The translations under genes were made by a program, and so were the position numbers. The notes beneath the pieces were generated by a model, which was not told the DNA's origin, searched no databases, and saw only the letters and a program-made list of their open reading frames with translations. A stretch of 64,000 bases of DNA from Acidimicrobiales bacterium (lineage in GTDB: Bacteria > Actinomycetota > Acidimicrobiia > Acidimicrobiales > JAUJNH01), in contig JAUJNH010000004.1 in the NCBI GenBank assembly GCA_030448245.1, forward strand, positions 248,001 to 312,000, written 5' to 3'. Shown here one piece after another: positions 51,900-59,151 of the stretch. Position 1 is the first letter of the stretch. Every line of letters begins with the position of its first letter.

Positions 51900-52727
51900 T
51901 CACGTCCGCGCGGAACGCGCTCGGTAGCGCGAGAACAGGAGGACGCTGGCGGCCGCCGAGACGTTGAGCGACTCGACCGTCGGGGTCATGGGTATCCGAC
52001 ACCGGAGGGCAGCAGCGGCATTCAATTCCGGGCTACACCCGCGCGACTCGCTTCCGAGCACGATGGCGAGCCGCTCCGGGGATGCGACCACCTCATCGAA
52101 CGTCTCTTCACGGGCATGCGACGATGTCGTGACGATGCGCGTTCCGGTGGCCTGGCAGAAGCGAAAGAATTCCGCGTTCTTTGCCGCCACGATCGGCAGC
52201 GCGAACATGGTGCCGGCCGTCGCCCGCACGATGCCTCGCCGATAGATGTCGTTGTGGTGCTGGTTGAGGGCCACGATGCCCCCAGCACCGAAAGCCGTCG
52301 CCACTCGAATGATGGACCCGATGTTTCCCGGTCCATCGACCCCGTCCAGCACGACGATGTCACCGGTTGTCGCTGCGAAGGCACGGAACCGCTTCTTCTC
52401 TGGCAGGCGGGCGATGGCGAAGACGTCGGGAACCCGCGAACGCTGAAAAGCCTGCGCCCGAACCTCGTCGGAGATGACGGCGACGGAAGTGGAGCCGACG
52501 ACGTCTTGGACGAGACCCTGCTCGATGAGCTTCGGCGACACGACGAGGTGCAGCAGCTCGACACCGGCCGCCCGCGCGGCCACGATGTTGACTTCGTTCT
52601 CGATGATGATTTCGTCGCGACCGCGGCGATGCTCGCCCTCCGCCACCGTGCGGATCCGAACGGCCAACGGATCCTCCGGCGTGGAGATGACCTCCATCTC
52701 CGACATGACACCGCCCGGTCCGTCCAT
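51900..52727 (-). CDS. TsnR-type 23S rRNA 2'-O-methyltransferase (thiopeptide-resistance family)
   Basis: 275 residues. The N-terminal part (EIIIENEVNIVAARAAGVELLHLVV) and the SPOUT core with VVLDGVDGPGNIGSIIRVATAFGAGG, LAIVLGSESRGCS and IPMTPTVESLNVSAAASV closely follow the thiostrepton/nosiheptide-resistance methyltransferases that I know from Streptomyces. Those methylate 23S rRNA (A1067, E. coli numbering), blocking thiopeptide binding. So the gene may give resistance or methylate another rRNA site. The three SPOUT motifs that tie the knot are complete. The ATG at 52727 is favoured by a TAGCCT box nine bases upstream; an ATG at 52706 is the next choice. It lies alone in a degraded island, with base usage that looks less GC-biased than neighbours. 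Confidence 0.85.
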   Translation of the reverse strand: MDGPGGVMSEMEVISTPEDPLAVRIRTVAEGEHRRGRDEIIIENEVNIVAARAAGVELLHLVVSPKLIEQGLVQDVVGSTSVAVISDEVRAQAFQRSRVPDVFAIARLPEKKRFRAFAATTGDIVVLDGVDGPGNIGSIIRVATAFGAGGIVALNQHHNDIYRRGIVRATAGTMFALPIVAAKNAEFFRFCQATGTRIVTTSSHAREETFDEVVASPERLAIVLGSESRGCSPELNAAAALRCRIPMTPTVESLNVSAAASVLLFSRYRARSART

Positions 52728-52736
52728 GGACCGGTC

Positions 52737-52742
52737 AGGCTA
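52737..52742 (-). promoter_or_regulatory. -10-like TAGCCT before the TsnR-type gene
   Basis: TAGCCT on the minus strand, nine bases before the ATG at 52727. It indicates that the gene may be active. Confidence 0.45.
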
Positions 52743-53034
52743 CCAGCGGCCTGTCACGTGTCCCGCCGACGCTCCGCCCCTATCCCGGCTCGGAGTTGAT
52801 CCCAAGAGGCTGTCGGCGGCGGGATGACCCGCTACCGGGTAGCCGAGTGCGTGCGCACCAACTGGGACCGGTTAGTGGCGGCTCCGCAACGCAACGGGCG
52901 CTGCCGCCGCCGCTGCCTGACTGACCGAAGCACTGGCTTGGGTCCGAGGGGAACCGTTCGGCGGGCGAGGTCCTGCCCTGCGTGCTGGCGAACATCAGAG
53001 ATGGGATGCGCCACCGATGATGCCACCCACCGCC
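52743..53034. other. Gene-poor gap before the IS3 remnant
   Basis: About 290 bases upstream of the TsnR-type gene. Only short frames are found; no RNA gene or repeat is visible. It may be part of the decayed island. Confidence 0.4.
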
Positions 53035-53260
53035 TGCCCAGCCTCCGCCTCGAGTCGGGTGATGGGGGTGTCGACCTCGGGGTTCCACGCCTGGCGGGCC
53101 GACCCGGTCTCGGACCGGGAGTGGGCGGACGGGCTGACCAACGAGATCGTCGCCATCCACCGCTCCTCCCGCCGTTCCTACGGTCGCCGAGGGTGCACGC
53201 CGATCTCCGCCTCGGTGAGGGGATCCGCTGCTCCCGCAAGACCGCCAGCAGCAACGGCAT
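53035..53260 (+). mobile_element. IS3-family transposase (orfB) remnant
   Basis: One frame reads RVMGVSTSGFHAWRADPVSDREWAD then LTNEIVAIHRSSRRSYG, the start of IS3-family OrfB (the GVSxSGFYAWR and I..IH..SR.TYG patterns). The next part, SPRVHADLRLGEGIRCSRK, is in a different frame, so a base is missing near 53183. Similarity ends soon after; the catalytic DDE part and the inverted repeats are not seen. This is a dead fragment. Confidence 0.7.
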
Positions 53261-53936
53261 GTGGACTCCGCGCCGGGAGCTTGCTTCTGCGAGATAGGCG
53301 GCCAGCCAACCCACAGCGTCCAGCGACCATTCGGCAAGCGTGCCGTCGAGACTGCGCGGTGCTGAGGTGACCAGGGCCTCATTGCAAGAAAGTTCCAACC
53401 GAAGAAGTGGCAGCCGCAATCCCTTCTTTCGTTGCGTGGTCGTCTTTTCGGAAGCTGGGCGACCGGCATCTCCAAACTCCATCACGGTCCGGGAACAGGG
53501 CCAGCCAGGCACCACGGATCGCAGCTCCCCTGAAGAACGGTGCCGGGCAGCGCGTAACAGTTCACGTCGTCCTGACCGCCAAGGCTTTTGCCGCGCGGCC
53601 CAACCCGTGCGTCCTGGGGTGGACCTGTCGGCAAACGACGGGTTGAGGCAAGTTCGCCCTCTCGACTTCGGCTGGCGCGGCACGGCCGCCCGGTATGCAG
53701 CGATATGTGGGTGGCCTGGCTGCGGCTTCGGCTCATAAGGAGGCGACCATAAAGTCGGCCTGGCGCGTATGGGTGGTGCTGAGGTGGGGCGCGTCGCGCA
53801 CACCCGGGTGCCACGTCGCGCTGCACATCCGGGTCTTGAGGGTCCAGTCAGTCCTGCTTGGGGGCCCCGGCGAAACTCTGGGTGCTTCGGGTTTGGACCT
53901 GGCGCGCACCGCATCTGACCTGCATGTATGTGGTGG
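53261..53936. other. Gene-poor stretch next to the ssrA 3' end
   Basis: About 675 bases with no frame that resembles a known protein. This lies directly downstream of ssrA, the common attachment site of genomic islands. I looked for a second copy of the ssrA end in the window and did not see one. Confidence 0.5.
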
Positions 53937-54281
53937 TGGTGGAGGTGCCGGGATTCGAACCCGGGTCCTTCAGCGTGTTGACGGGTCTTCTCCGGGCGCA
54001 GCCGGTGGAAGGTCTCGGACCCGCCTTCGCCACCGGCGCCGGTGGCGGGTCCCAGCCCGCTGTTGGTGTTCCCGGCTAGCCCGTGGGCTCGGCTAGCAGG
54101 GTGAGCCCTCTTGATGACGCCCAGACCCGGCCCAAGGGGCGGAGACCGGAAGGACGTGGCTATGCAGCCAGGGTGAGCTTAGGCTCGGCAATTATTTTGG
54201 TTCCGGCTCTTTAACGTGGTTCCGGAGACCACGACCCGCTTCATCCGTCTCGACGTCCAAAGTCGAAACCAGATCACCCCC
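53937..54281 (-). ncRNA. ssrA: tmRNA
   Basis: On the minus strand the 5' end GGGGGTGATCTGGTTTCGAC (from 54281) and the 3' T-arm GGGTTCGAATCCC with CACCTCC then ACCA (to 53937) pair as the tRNA-like acceptor stem; 345 bases in all, with CCA encoded. The tag frame runs from 54189 to 54160: GCC GAG CCT AAG CTC ACC CTG GCT GCA TAG, encoding AEPKLTLAA, with the LAA end used by proteases. It rescues stalled ribosomes with SmpB. The resume codon is inferred from the pattern around it. Several pseudoknot-forming GC-rich segments are visible. Confidence 0.95.
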
Positions 54282-54304
54282 GTGAGCGTGCAGGGGGCGG
54301 TGCG

Positions 54305-54320
54305 TGTCAAGCGATGTCAA
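54305..54320 (-). promoter_or_regulatory. Two TTGACA -35-like boxes before ssrA
   Basis: TTGACA on the minus strand at 54310-54305 and 54320-54315, 24-39 bases before the ssrA 5' end. No good -10 is seen, but a longer precursor is possible. Confidence 0.35.
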
Positions 54321-54337
54321 GGAGCAGGGAGTCAACC

Positions 54338-54823
54338 CTAGCTTCGGGTCCGGTGTTCCCGGGCGGCTTCACGCTCGACGTCGCGCTTGGCGATGGCGTG
54401 GCGCTTGTCGTAGGTCTTGCGGCCCCGGCAGAGGGCGATCTCGACCTTGGCCCGGCCGTCGGCGTTGAAGTAGATGCTGAGGGGCACCAGGGTCAAGCCG
54501 TCCTGGGCCACCCGGGCGCCCAGCCGCCGGATCTCGTTGGCGTGGAGGAGCAGCTTGCGGGCCCGGTCGGGGTCGGGCCGGTCGAAGCTGTTGGCGTGCT
54601 CGTAGGGGTTCAGGTGGACCCCGTGCAACCAGCACTCCGACCCCTGCACCCGGGCGTGAGCGTCGCGCAGCTGCACCTCGCCCGCCCGCAGCGACTTCAC
54701 CTCCGCGCCGGCCAGCACGATGCCAGCCTCGACCGATTCGAGGATCTCGAAGTCGTGGCGGGCCTTGCGGTTCGAGGCCACCACCTTGGATCCCGCCGAC
54801 AGCGCGTGCTTCTTCGGCGGCAT
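54338..54823 (-). CDS. smpB: SsrA-binding protein
   Basis: 161 residues. The N-terminal ASNRKARHDFEILESVEAGIVLAGAEVKSLR is the SmpB beta-barrel start, followed by HLNPYEHANSFDRPDPDRARKLLLH and the C-terminal basic tail GRKTYDKRHAIAKRD, which acts in the decoding site. It binds the tRNA-like part of tmRNA, whose gene lies 56 bases downstream on the same strand. The ATG at 54823 has a TAGCGT box nine bases upstream (54833-54838), between it and the lipoprotein gene. Confidence 0.96.
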   Translation of the reverse strand: MPPKKHALSAGSKVVASNRKARHDFEILESVEAGIVLAGAEVKSLRAGEVQLRDAHARVQGSECWLHGVHLNPYEHANSFDRPDPDRARKLLLHANEIRRLGARVAQDGLTLVPLSIYFNADGRAKVEIALCRGRKTYDKRHAIAKRDVEREAAREHRTRS

Positions 54824-54832
54824 GGGAGGGCG

Positions 54833-54838
54833 ACGCTA
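54833..54838 (-). promoter_or_regulatory. -10-like TAGCGT before smpB
   Basis: TAGCGT on the minus strand, nine bases before the smpB ATG. Confidence 0.45.
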
Positions 54839-54841
54839 TCG

Positions 54842-55432
54842 CTAGGTGGCCCAGCGGAGGAGGCCGGCGCCCGAGTCGTACGTGATCGACTCGATGTGGC
54901 CCTCGCCGGCCACCAGGTAGGCCACCGAGCCCTCCACGCACGTGCTGGCCGCCACCGCGGTGCCGGCGACCAGGGGTCCCGGGGCCAGGGCCGGGGCCTC
55001 GGGGGTCGGGGCCACGTAGCCCTGGCCCGGCACCTCGACCCGGAAGCGGCCCGGGTCGACGAGGCTCCCGTCGATCGGGCTCTCGGCGCCGGCGCAGAAC
55101 CGCACGTTGAGCACGGCCCAGGCCTGGCCGGCGGGCGGCGGGGCCACCCCCCGCGGGGGCCGCACGCCCACCCGTGGGTACGAGGCGGCCAGGGTGCCGC
55201 CGGGGAGCGGGTGCTTCATCCCGGGCGACAGGTACGCCGAAGCCGTGGTGGCCGGCCCCCCGGTGGTGACCGCCCCTGCGGTGGTGGTGACCAGGCTGTC
55301 GGCGACGGGGGGCACGGTCTGGAGCGGCGGGGCCGGGTCGACGCTCGCCGGCAGCTCGGTCCGCACCGAACCGCACGCCCCGAGGGAGGCGGCGGCGGCC
55401 AGCGCAGCCGTGACGACTCCGAGCCTGGGCAC
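54842..55432 (-). CDS. Putative lipoprotein, DUF4352-like
   Basis: 196 residues from the GTG at 55432. A lipobox-type signal (VVTAALAAAASLGAC) puts the lipid cysteine at about residue 20. A Thr/Pro-rich linker follows, then a beta-rich domain (AWAVLNVRFCAGAESPI, DPGRFRVEVPGQGYVAP, GTAVAASTCVEGSVAYLV) of the kind seen in DUF4352-type secreted proteins, with two Cys that may bridge. No function is known. An open frame upstream (to 55483) holds another GTG at 55450. It precedes smpB by 18 bases but smpB has its own promoter-like box. Confidence 0.65.
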   Translation of the reverse strand: MPRLGVVTAALAAAASLGACGSVRTELPASVDPAPPLQTVPPVADSLVTTTAGAVTTGGPATTASAYLSPGMKHPLPGGTLAASYPRVGVRPPRGVAPPPAGQAWAVLNVRFCAGAESPIDGSLVDPGRFRVEVPGQGYVAPTPEAPALAPGPLVAGTAVAASTCVEGSVAYLVAGEGHIESITYDSGAGLLRWAT

Positions 55433-55493
55433 CGTCGACGAGTGTGGCACGCACGCACCTGGGCGGCCGGGAACCCCCTCCACAGGCGGCCGC

Positions 55494-55499
55494 TACGGT
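55494..55499 (+). promoter_or_regulatory. -10-like TACGGT before mec
   Basis: TACGGT ends nine bases before the ATG at 55509. Confidence 0.45.
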
Positions 55500-55508
55500 C
55501 GCGGGCCC

Positions 55509-55919
55509 ATGACGGGGCCGCTGCTGCTGGACCGGGACGCGTACCTGCAGCTGGTGGCCCACAGCTACGACGGCCTCCCCCTCGAGGCCTGCGGTCTGCT
55601 GGCCGCCGAGCCGGCCACCGGGCGGGTCTCCCGCTGCTACCCCACCGAGAACGAGGCGGCCTCGGCCCGGATCTACACCGTCCCGTCGAAGGCGATGCTG
55701 CTGGCCGACCGAGACGCCGAGGAGCGCGGCCTCGTCCTGGCCGGCGTCTTCCACTCCCACACCCACACCACCGCCTACCCGTCGCCCACCGACGTGGCCC
55801 AGGCCCCCGACCCGGCGTGGCACTACGTCCTGGTCGGGCTGGGTGAGGGAGCGCCGGTCGTGCGGTCGTACCGGATCGTCGGGGTCACGGTCGAGGAGGA
55901 GCCGATCGTCCTCGTGTGA
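55509..55919 (+). CDS. mec: JAMM/MPN metalloprotease, Mec-like
   Basis: 136 residues. The JAMM zinc motif HSHTHTTAYPSPTD (HxHx7Sx2D) is complete, and Glu is in GLPLEACGLL. In M. tuberculosis, Mec (Rv1334) cuts cysteine from the C-terminus of CysO after sulfur transfer. The next two genes are CysO-like and CysM-like in the same order as in that species, so the assignment rests on both motif and context. Cytoplasmic. Confidence 0.93.
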   Translation: MTGPLLLDRDAYLQLVAHSYDGLPLEACGLLAAEPATGRVSRCYPTENEAASARIYTVPSKAMLLADRDAEERGLVLAGVFHSHTHTTAYPSPTDVAQAPDPAWHYVLVGLGEGAPVVRSYRIVGVTVEEEPIVLV

Positions 55920-55950
55920 GGGGCGGGAATCGGCTGGTGCGGGGCGGGGT

Positions 55951-55956
55951 TAGGAT
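55951..55956 (+). promoter_or_regulatory. -10-like TAGGAT upstream of cysO
   Basis: TAGGAT lies 36 bases before the GTG at 55993, in the mec-cysO gap. This gives a short leader that contains the GAGGAG ribosome site. Confidence 0.35.
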
Positions 55957-55992
55957 TCCTGACGAGTCCAGTCGCCTTTGAGGAGCTCCGCC

Positions 55993-56265
55993 GTGCCCGC
56001 TGTCCGCCTGCCCACCGTGCTCCGCTCCCACGCCGGAGGCGCCGCCGTCGTCGTGGCGGAGGGCGAGACGGTGGCCGACGTCCTGTCCTGGCTCGAGGCC
56101 ACCTACCCCGGCATGGCCGGTCAGCTTCGAGCGCCGGGCGGCGAGGCCCACCGGTTCGTCAACGTGTACGTGGACGACGACGACGTCCGGTACCTCGACG
56201 GCCTGGCCACCAAGGTGGGGGAGGGCACCGAGGTGACCATCCTCCCTGCGGTCGCCGGGGGCTGA
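55993..56265 (+). CDS. cysO: CysO-like sulfur carrier protein (MoaD/ThiS fold)
   Basis: 90 residues ending in GG, the diglycine that becomes a thiocarboxylate in ThiS, MoaD and CysO. VRLPTVLRSHAGG begins the beta-grasp fold; VADVLSWLEATYPG and RFVNVYVDDDDVRYL are the helix and central strands, followed by VTILPAVAGG. In M. tuberculosis CysO-thiocarboxylate gives sulfur to O-phosphoserine on CysM. The GTG at 55993 has a GAGGAG site (55980-55985); a TTG at 55978 is less likely. Ends two bases from the cysM start. Confidence 0.93.
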   Translation: MPAVRLPTVLRSHAGGAAVVVAEGETVADVLSWLEATYPGMAGQLRAPGGEAHRFVNVYVDDDDVRYLDGLATKVGEGTEVTILPAVAGG

Positions 56266-56266
56266 C

Positions 56267-57214
56267 GTGGCTGTCTACGAGTCGGCCCTCGACCTCATCG
56301 GGAACACCCCCATCGTCGACGTGTCGGCCCTGTCACCCAACCCGCGGGTGCGGATCCTGGCCAAGCTGGAGGGCCAGAACCCCGGCGGCAGCGTCAAGGA
56401 CCGGGCTGCGAAGTACATGATCGAGGAGGCCGAGAAGGACGGCCGGCTGCGGCCAGGCTCGGTGCTCATCGAGTCGTCCTCGGGCAACACCGGCATCGCC
56501 CTCGCCATGATCTGCAAGGTCCGGGGCTACCACCTGAAGGTGGTGCTGCCCGAGAACGTGTCGATCGAGCGGCGCCAGCTGCTCGAGGTGTGGGGAGCCG
56601 AGATCATCCCGTCGCCGGGCGGGGAGGGCTCGAACGGGGCCATGCGCCGGGCCATCGAGCTGGCCGGCGAGCACCCCGAGTGGGTCTTCCTGCACCAGTA
56701 CTCGAACCAGGCCAACGCCAAGGCGCACTACGAGGGCACCGGGCCCGAGATCTGGCGCGACTGCCCCGAGCTCACCCACTTCATCGCCGGCCTCGGCACC
56801 AGCGGCACCCTGATGGGGGCGGGCCGGTTCCTGAAGGAGCAGAACGCCGCCGTGCAGGTGTGGGCGGTCGAGCCTCCGGTCGGCGAGATGGTGGACGGGC
56901 TCAAGAACCTCGACGAGGGCTACGTCCCCGAGCTGTTCACCGCCAACGACGGCTTCGACCTGCTCGACCGCAAGATGATCGTGCGACCCCGGGAGTCGAT
57001 CGAGTGGACCCGCCGCCTCACCGAGGTCGGGGTGTTCTCGGGGATCTCGTCGGGAGCGATCATGGCGGCGGCGGTAAAGGCGGCCAAGCTGCTCGACGAG
57101 GGCACCCTGGTCACGATCGTCTGCGACGGCGGCTGGAAGTACCTCTCCACCGGTGCCTGGACCGACGGCCTCGACGAGGTCGAGGCCCGGGCCAAGGGGA
57201 TCATCTACTTCTGA
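56267..57214 (+). CDS. cysM: CysO-dependent cysteine synthase CysM
   Basis: 315 residues. PLP lysine Lys44 is in NPGGSVKDRAA, the substrate loop is SSSGNTGIALAM and the phosphate cup lies in GLGTSGTLMGAGRFL. The C-terminal GGWKYLSTGAW and GLKNLDEGYVPELF resemble M. tuberculosis CysM, where an Arg near the latter segment picks O-phosphoserine; here the corresponding residue looks to be Lys. It should make cysteine on CysO from O-phosphoserine, with Mec releasing the amino acid. GTG start two bases after the cysO stop. Confidence 0.95.
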   Translation: MAVYESALDLIGNTPIVDVSALSPNPRVRILAKLEGQNPGGSVKDRAAKYMIEEAEKDGRLRPGSVLIESSSGNTGIALAMICKVRGYHLKVVLPENVSIERRQLLEVWGAEIIPSPGGEGSNGAMRRAIELAGEHPEWVFLHQYSNQANAKAHYEGTGPEIWRDCPELTHFIAGLGTSGTLMGAGRFLKEQNAAVQVWAVEPPVGEMVDGLKNLDEGYVPELFTANDGFDLLDRKMIVRPRESIEWTRRLTEVGVFSGISSGAIMAAAVKAAKLLDEGTLVTIVCDGGWKYLSTGAWTDGLDEVEARAKGIIYF

Positions 57215-57224
57215 CGGCGGCGGC

Positions 57225-57230
57225 TACGGT
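57225..57230 (+). promoter_or_regulatory. -10-like TACGGT before the MBL-fold gene
   Basis: TACGGT ends eight bases before the GTG at 57239. Confidence 0.45.
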
Positions 57231-57238
57231 GCCGCCGC

Positions 57239-57961
57239 GTGGGGCTCTCGGTCACCGTGCTCGGCTGTGACGGCAGCTACCCAGGGCCCGGTGGCGCCGG
57301 CAGCGGCTACCTCATCCGGGGCGGTGGGGCCACCGTCTGGCTCGACTGCGGTCCCGGGGCCCTGGCCGCCCTGCAGACCCACGTCGGGCTCGACGAGGTC
57401 GACGCCGTCGTCGTCAGCCACGAGCACCCCGACCACCGCAGCGACCTCGAGGGCTTCTCGGTGGCCTGCACCTACGTGGTCCGCCGCCACGGCGTTCCCG
57501 TCCACGCGCCGGCCGGGGTGCGCGAGCACGGCTACCACACGGGCCCGCCGGCCCTGGCCTTCTGTGACCTGGTCGACGGCAGCCGCTTCGCCGTCGGTGC
57601 GATGGCGTTTCGCGCCAGCCGCACCGACCACGACCCGCACACGCTGGCCCTGCGGGTCGAGGCCGAGGGCCGCAGCCTGGGCTACACCGCCGACACCGGA
57701 CCCGAGTGGTCACCGCTCCAGCTGGGGCCGCCCGTCGACCTGCTCCTGAGCGAGGCCACCTACACCGCCGAGCACGAGGGGGAGGCGCAGCACCTGTCCG
57801 GCCGCCAGGCTGGCCGCCTGGCGCACGACGCCGGCGCCCGCCGGCTGCTGCTCACCCACCTGTGGCCGGTCACCGACCGGGTGGCGCTTCAAGCCGAGGC
57901 CGAGGCCGCCTTTGGTGCGCCCGTCGAGATGGCCGACCCCGGCCGCACGTACCAGGTCTGA
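57239..57961 (+). CDS. MBL-fold metallohydrolase (Rv1339-like)
   Basis: 240 residues. The metallo-beta-lactamase fold shows SHEHPDHRSDLEG (HxHxDH variant with Asp and Arg in line), a second-shell DTGPEW, and a later His in LLTHLWPV. In mycobacteria the gene in this position (Rv1339) is linked to cyclic-nucleotide phosphodiesterase activity; I recall this rather than show it. The His pattern HEHPDH is complete, but the site after it (HRSD) differs slightly from the RNase Z type. It lies between cysM and rph, as in mycobacteria. GTG start supported by TACGGT eight bases upstream. Confidence 0.85.
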   Translation: MGLSVTVLGCDGSYPGPGGAGSGYLIRGGGATVWLDCGPGALAALQTHVGLDEVDAVVVSHEHPDHRSDLEGFSVACTYVVRRHGVPVHAPAGVREHGYHTGPPALAFCDLVDGSRFAVGAMAFRASRTDHDPHTLALRVEAEGRSLGYTADTGPEWSPLQLGPPVDLLLSEATYTAEHEGEAQHLSGRQAGRLAHDAGARRLLLTHLWPVTDRVALQAEAEAAFGAPVEMADPGRTYQV

Positions 57962-57975
57962 ACTGAACGGGATCA

Positions 57976-57998
57976 GCCGATCTTCAACGACGATCGGC
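57976..57998. terminator. Hairpin at the end of the MBL-fold gene
   Basis: GCCGATC and GATCGGC make a seven-base-pair stem with a nine-base loop. It lies at the end of a broken gene on the other strand. No T-tract. Confidence 0.4.
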
Positions 57999-58324
57999 CT
58001 CGTCGGTCGCCGTACCCTTGACCGCGCCAGCCGCGCCCTTGATGACCTGGGACAGGTCGGCCTGGATCCCGCCGGGGAGGTCGGTGTAGCCGACGGTGTA
58101 GGCCTTGTTCTTGCTCTCGCTCGTGTACAGCACGAGGGTGAGCGGACCGGCTGCGGACTGGGCGGTCTCCGTCGACCGCTTCGGCGAGCCGGGCATGCGC
58201 ACCGAGAACCCTTCGCCCTGGAAGGGGGCCAGGGCCTTGTCGGCTCACCTCCCGAGCACGAGGGCAGGGCCAAGCCGACGAGGAGGGGGAGGAGGAGGAA
58301 GGCCAGGAGGTGGGGTCACCGCAT
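57984..58324 (-). pseudogene. Broken secreted lipoprotein gene
   Basis: The minus strand has a lipoprotein signal (HLLAFLLLPLLVGLALPSC) just after an ATG at 58324, but the third codon after that ATG is TGA where TGG would give Trp. After the lipid Cys, the rest of the protein (GEGFSVRMPGSPKRST, then GPLTLVLYTSESKNKAYTVGYTDLP) is in another frame; one lost G near the SGGE codons explains it. The second half matches a known kind of small secreted protein (FSVxMPGxP). Two lesions in one gene suggest real decay rather than one reading error. Confidence 0.65.
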
Positions 58325-58388
58325 GGCAAAGGATGCCATGACCGCAGCGAGCCGGGCTGAGGCCACGAAGCGCAGGTCGGGCCCCGGC

Positions 58389-58394
58389 TACCGT
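58389..58394 (+). promoter_or_regulatory. -10-like TACCGT before rph
   Basis: TACCGT ends eight bases before the rph ATG. Confidence 0.45.
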
Positions 58395-58402
58395 CGCCGG
58401 CC

Positions 58403-59140
58403 ATGACCGCCCGCTCCTTTGCGAGGAGCTCCGACGAGCTTCGGCCGGTGGAGCTGCTCCGCGACTGGACCGAGCTTCCCCTCGGTTCGTGCCTGGTGTC
58501 GTTCGGGCGCACCCGGGTGCTGTGCACGGCTTCCCTTGAAGAGCGGGTGCCCGGATGGTTGAAGGGGCAGGGGCGGGGGTGGGTCACCGCCGAGTACTCG
58601 CTGCTCCCCGGCTCGACCGCCGACCGGGCCAGCCGCGAGGCGGCCAAGGGGCGCCAGGGCGGGCGCACCCACGAGATCCAGCGGCTCATCGGGCGGTCGC
58701 TGCGCGCCGTGGTCGACCTCGAGGCCCTCGGCGAGCAGCTGATCACCCTCGACTGCGACGTGCTGCAGGCCGACGGCGGCACCCGCACCGCGTCGATCTG
58801 CGGCGCCTACGTCGCCCTCCACGACGCCTGCACCCGCCTGCAGCAGCGGGGCGCAGTCGGCACCCACCCGCTGGTCGACGCGGTGGCCGCGGTCAGCGTC
58901 GGCGTGGTGGCCGGGGCGCCGATGCTCGACCTCGACTACGTCGAGGACGCCGGCGCCGACGTCGACATGAACGTGGTCATGACCGGCGCCGGCGGCTTCG
59001 TCGAGGTGCAGGGCACGGCCGAGCGCTCGCCGTTCGACCGGGCTGCCCTCGACGCCCTCCTCGGCCTGGCGGCCACGGGGATCACCCGGCTGCTCGACCT
59101 CCAGCGGGCCGTGCTGGCCGAGCCGCCGGCGCCCCGCTGA
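58403..59140 (+). CDS. rph: Ribonuclease PH
   Basis: 245 residues. RNase PH marks are [21 protein letters not shown] near residue 28, [32 protein letters not shown], and the C-terminal [24 protein letters not shown]. It trims the 3' ends of tRNA precursors with phosphate. The position between the MBL gene and rdgB matches mycobacterial rphA. ATG start with TACCGT eight bases upstream. The 11-base gap to rdgB indicates a two-gene operon. Confidence 0.97.
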   Translation: MTARSFARSSDELRPVELLRDWTELPLGSCLVSFGRTRVLCTASLEERVPGWLKGQGRGWVTAEYSLLPGSTADRASREAAKGRQGGRTHEIQRLIGRSLRAVVDLEALGEQLITLDCDVLQADGGTRTASICGAYVALHDACTRLQQRGAVGTHPLVDAVAAVSVGVVAGAPMLDLDYVEDAGADVDMNVVMTGAGGFVEVQGTAERSPFDRAALDALLGLAATGITRLLDLQRAVLAEPPAPR

Positions 59141-59151
59141 GGCCCGGGCCC

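Noticed and set aside
53298-53936. Short frames on both strands near ssrA as genes
   Set aside because: None has a recognisable domain, a ribosome site and a fair composition together.
55484-55508. N-terminal extension of mec over the lipoprotein region
   Set aside because: The ATG at 55509 has a TACGGT box and homology starts there; the upstream frame is antisense to another gene.
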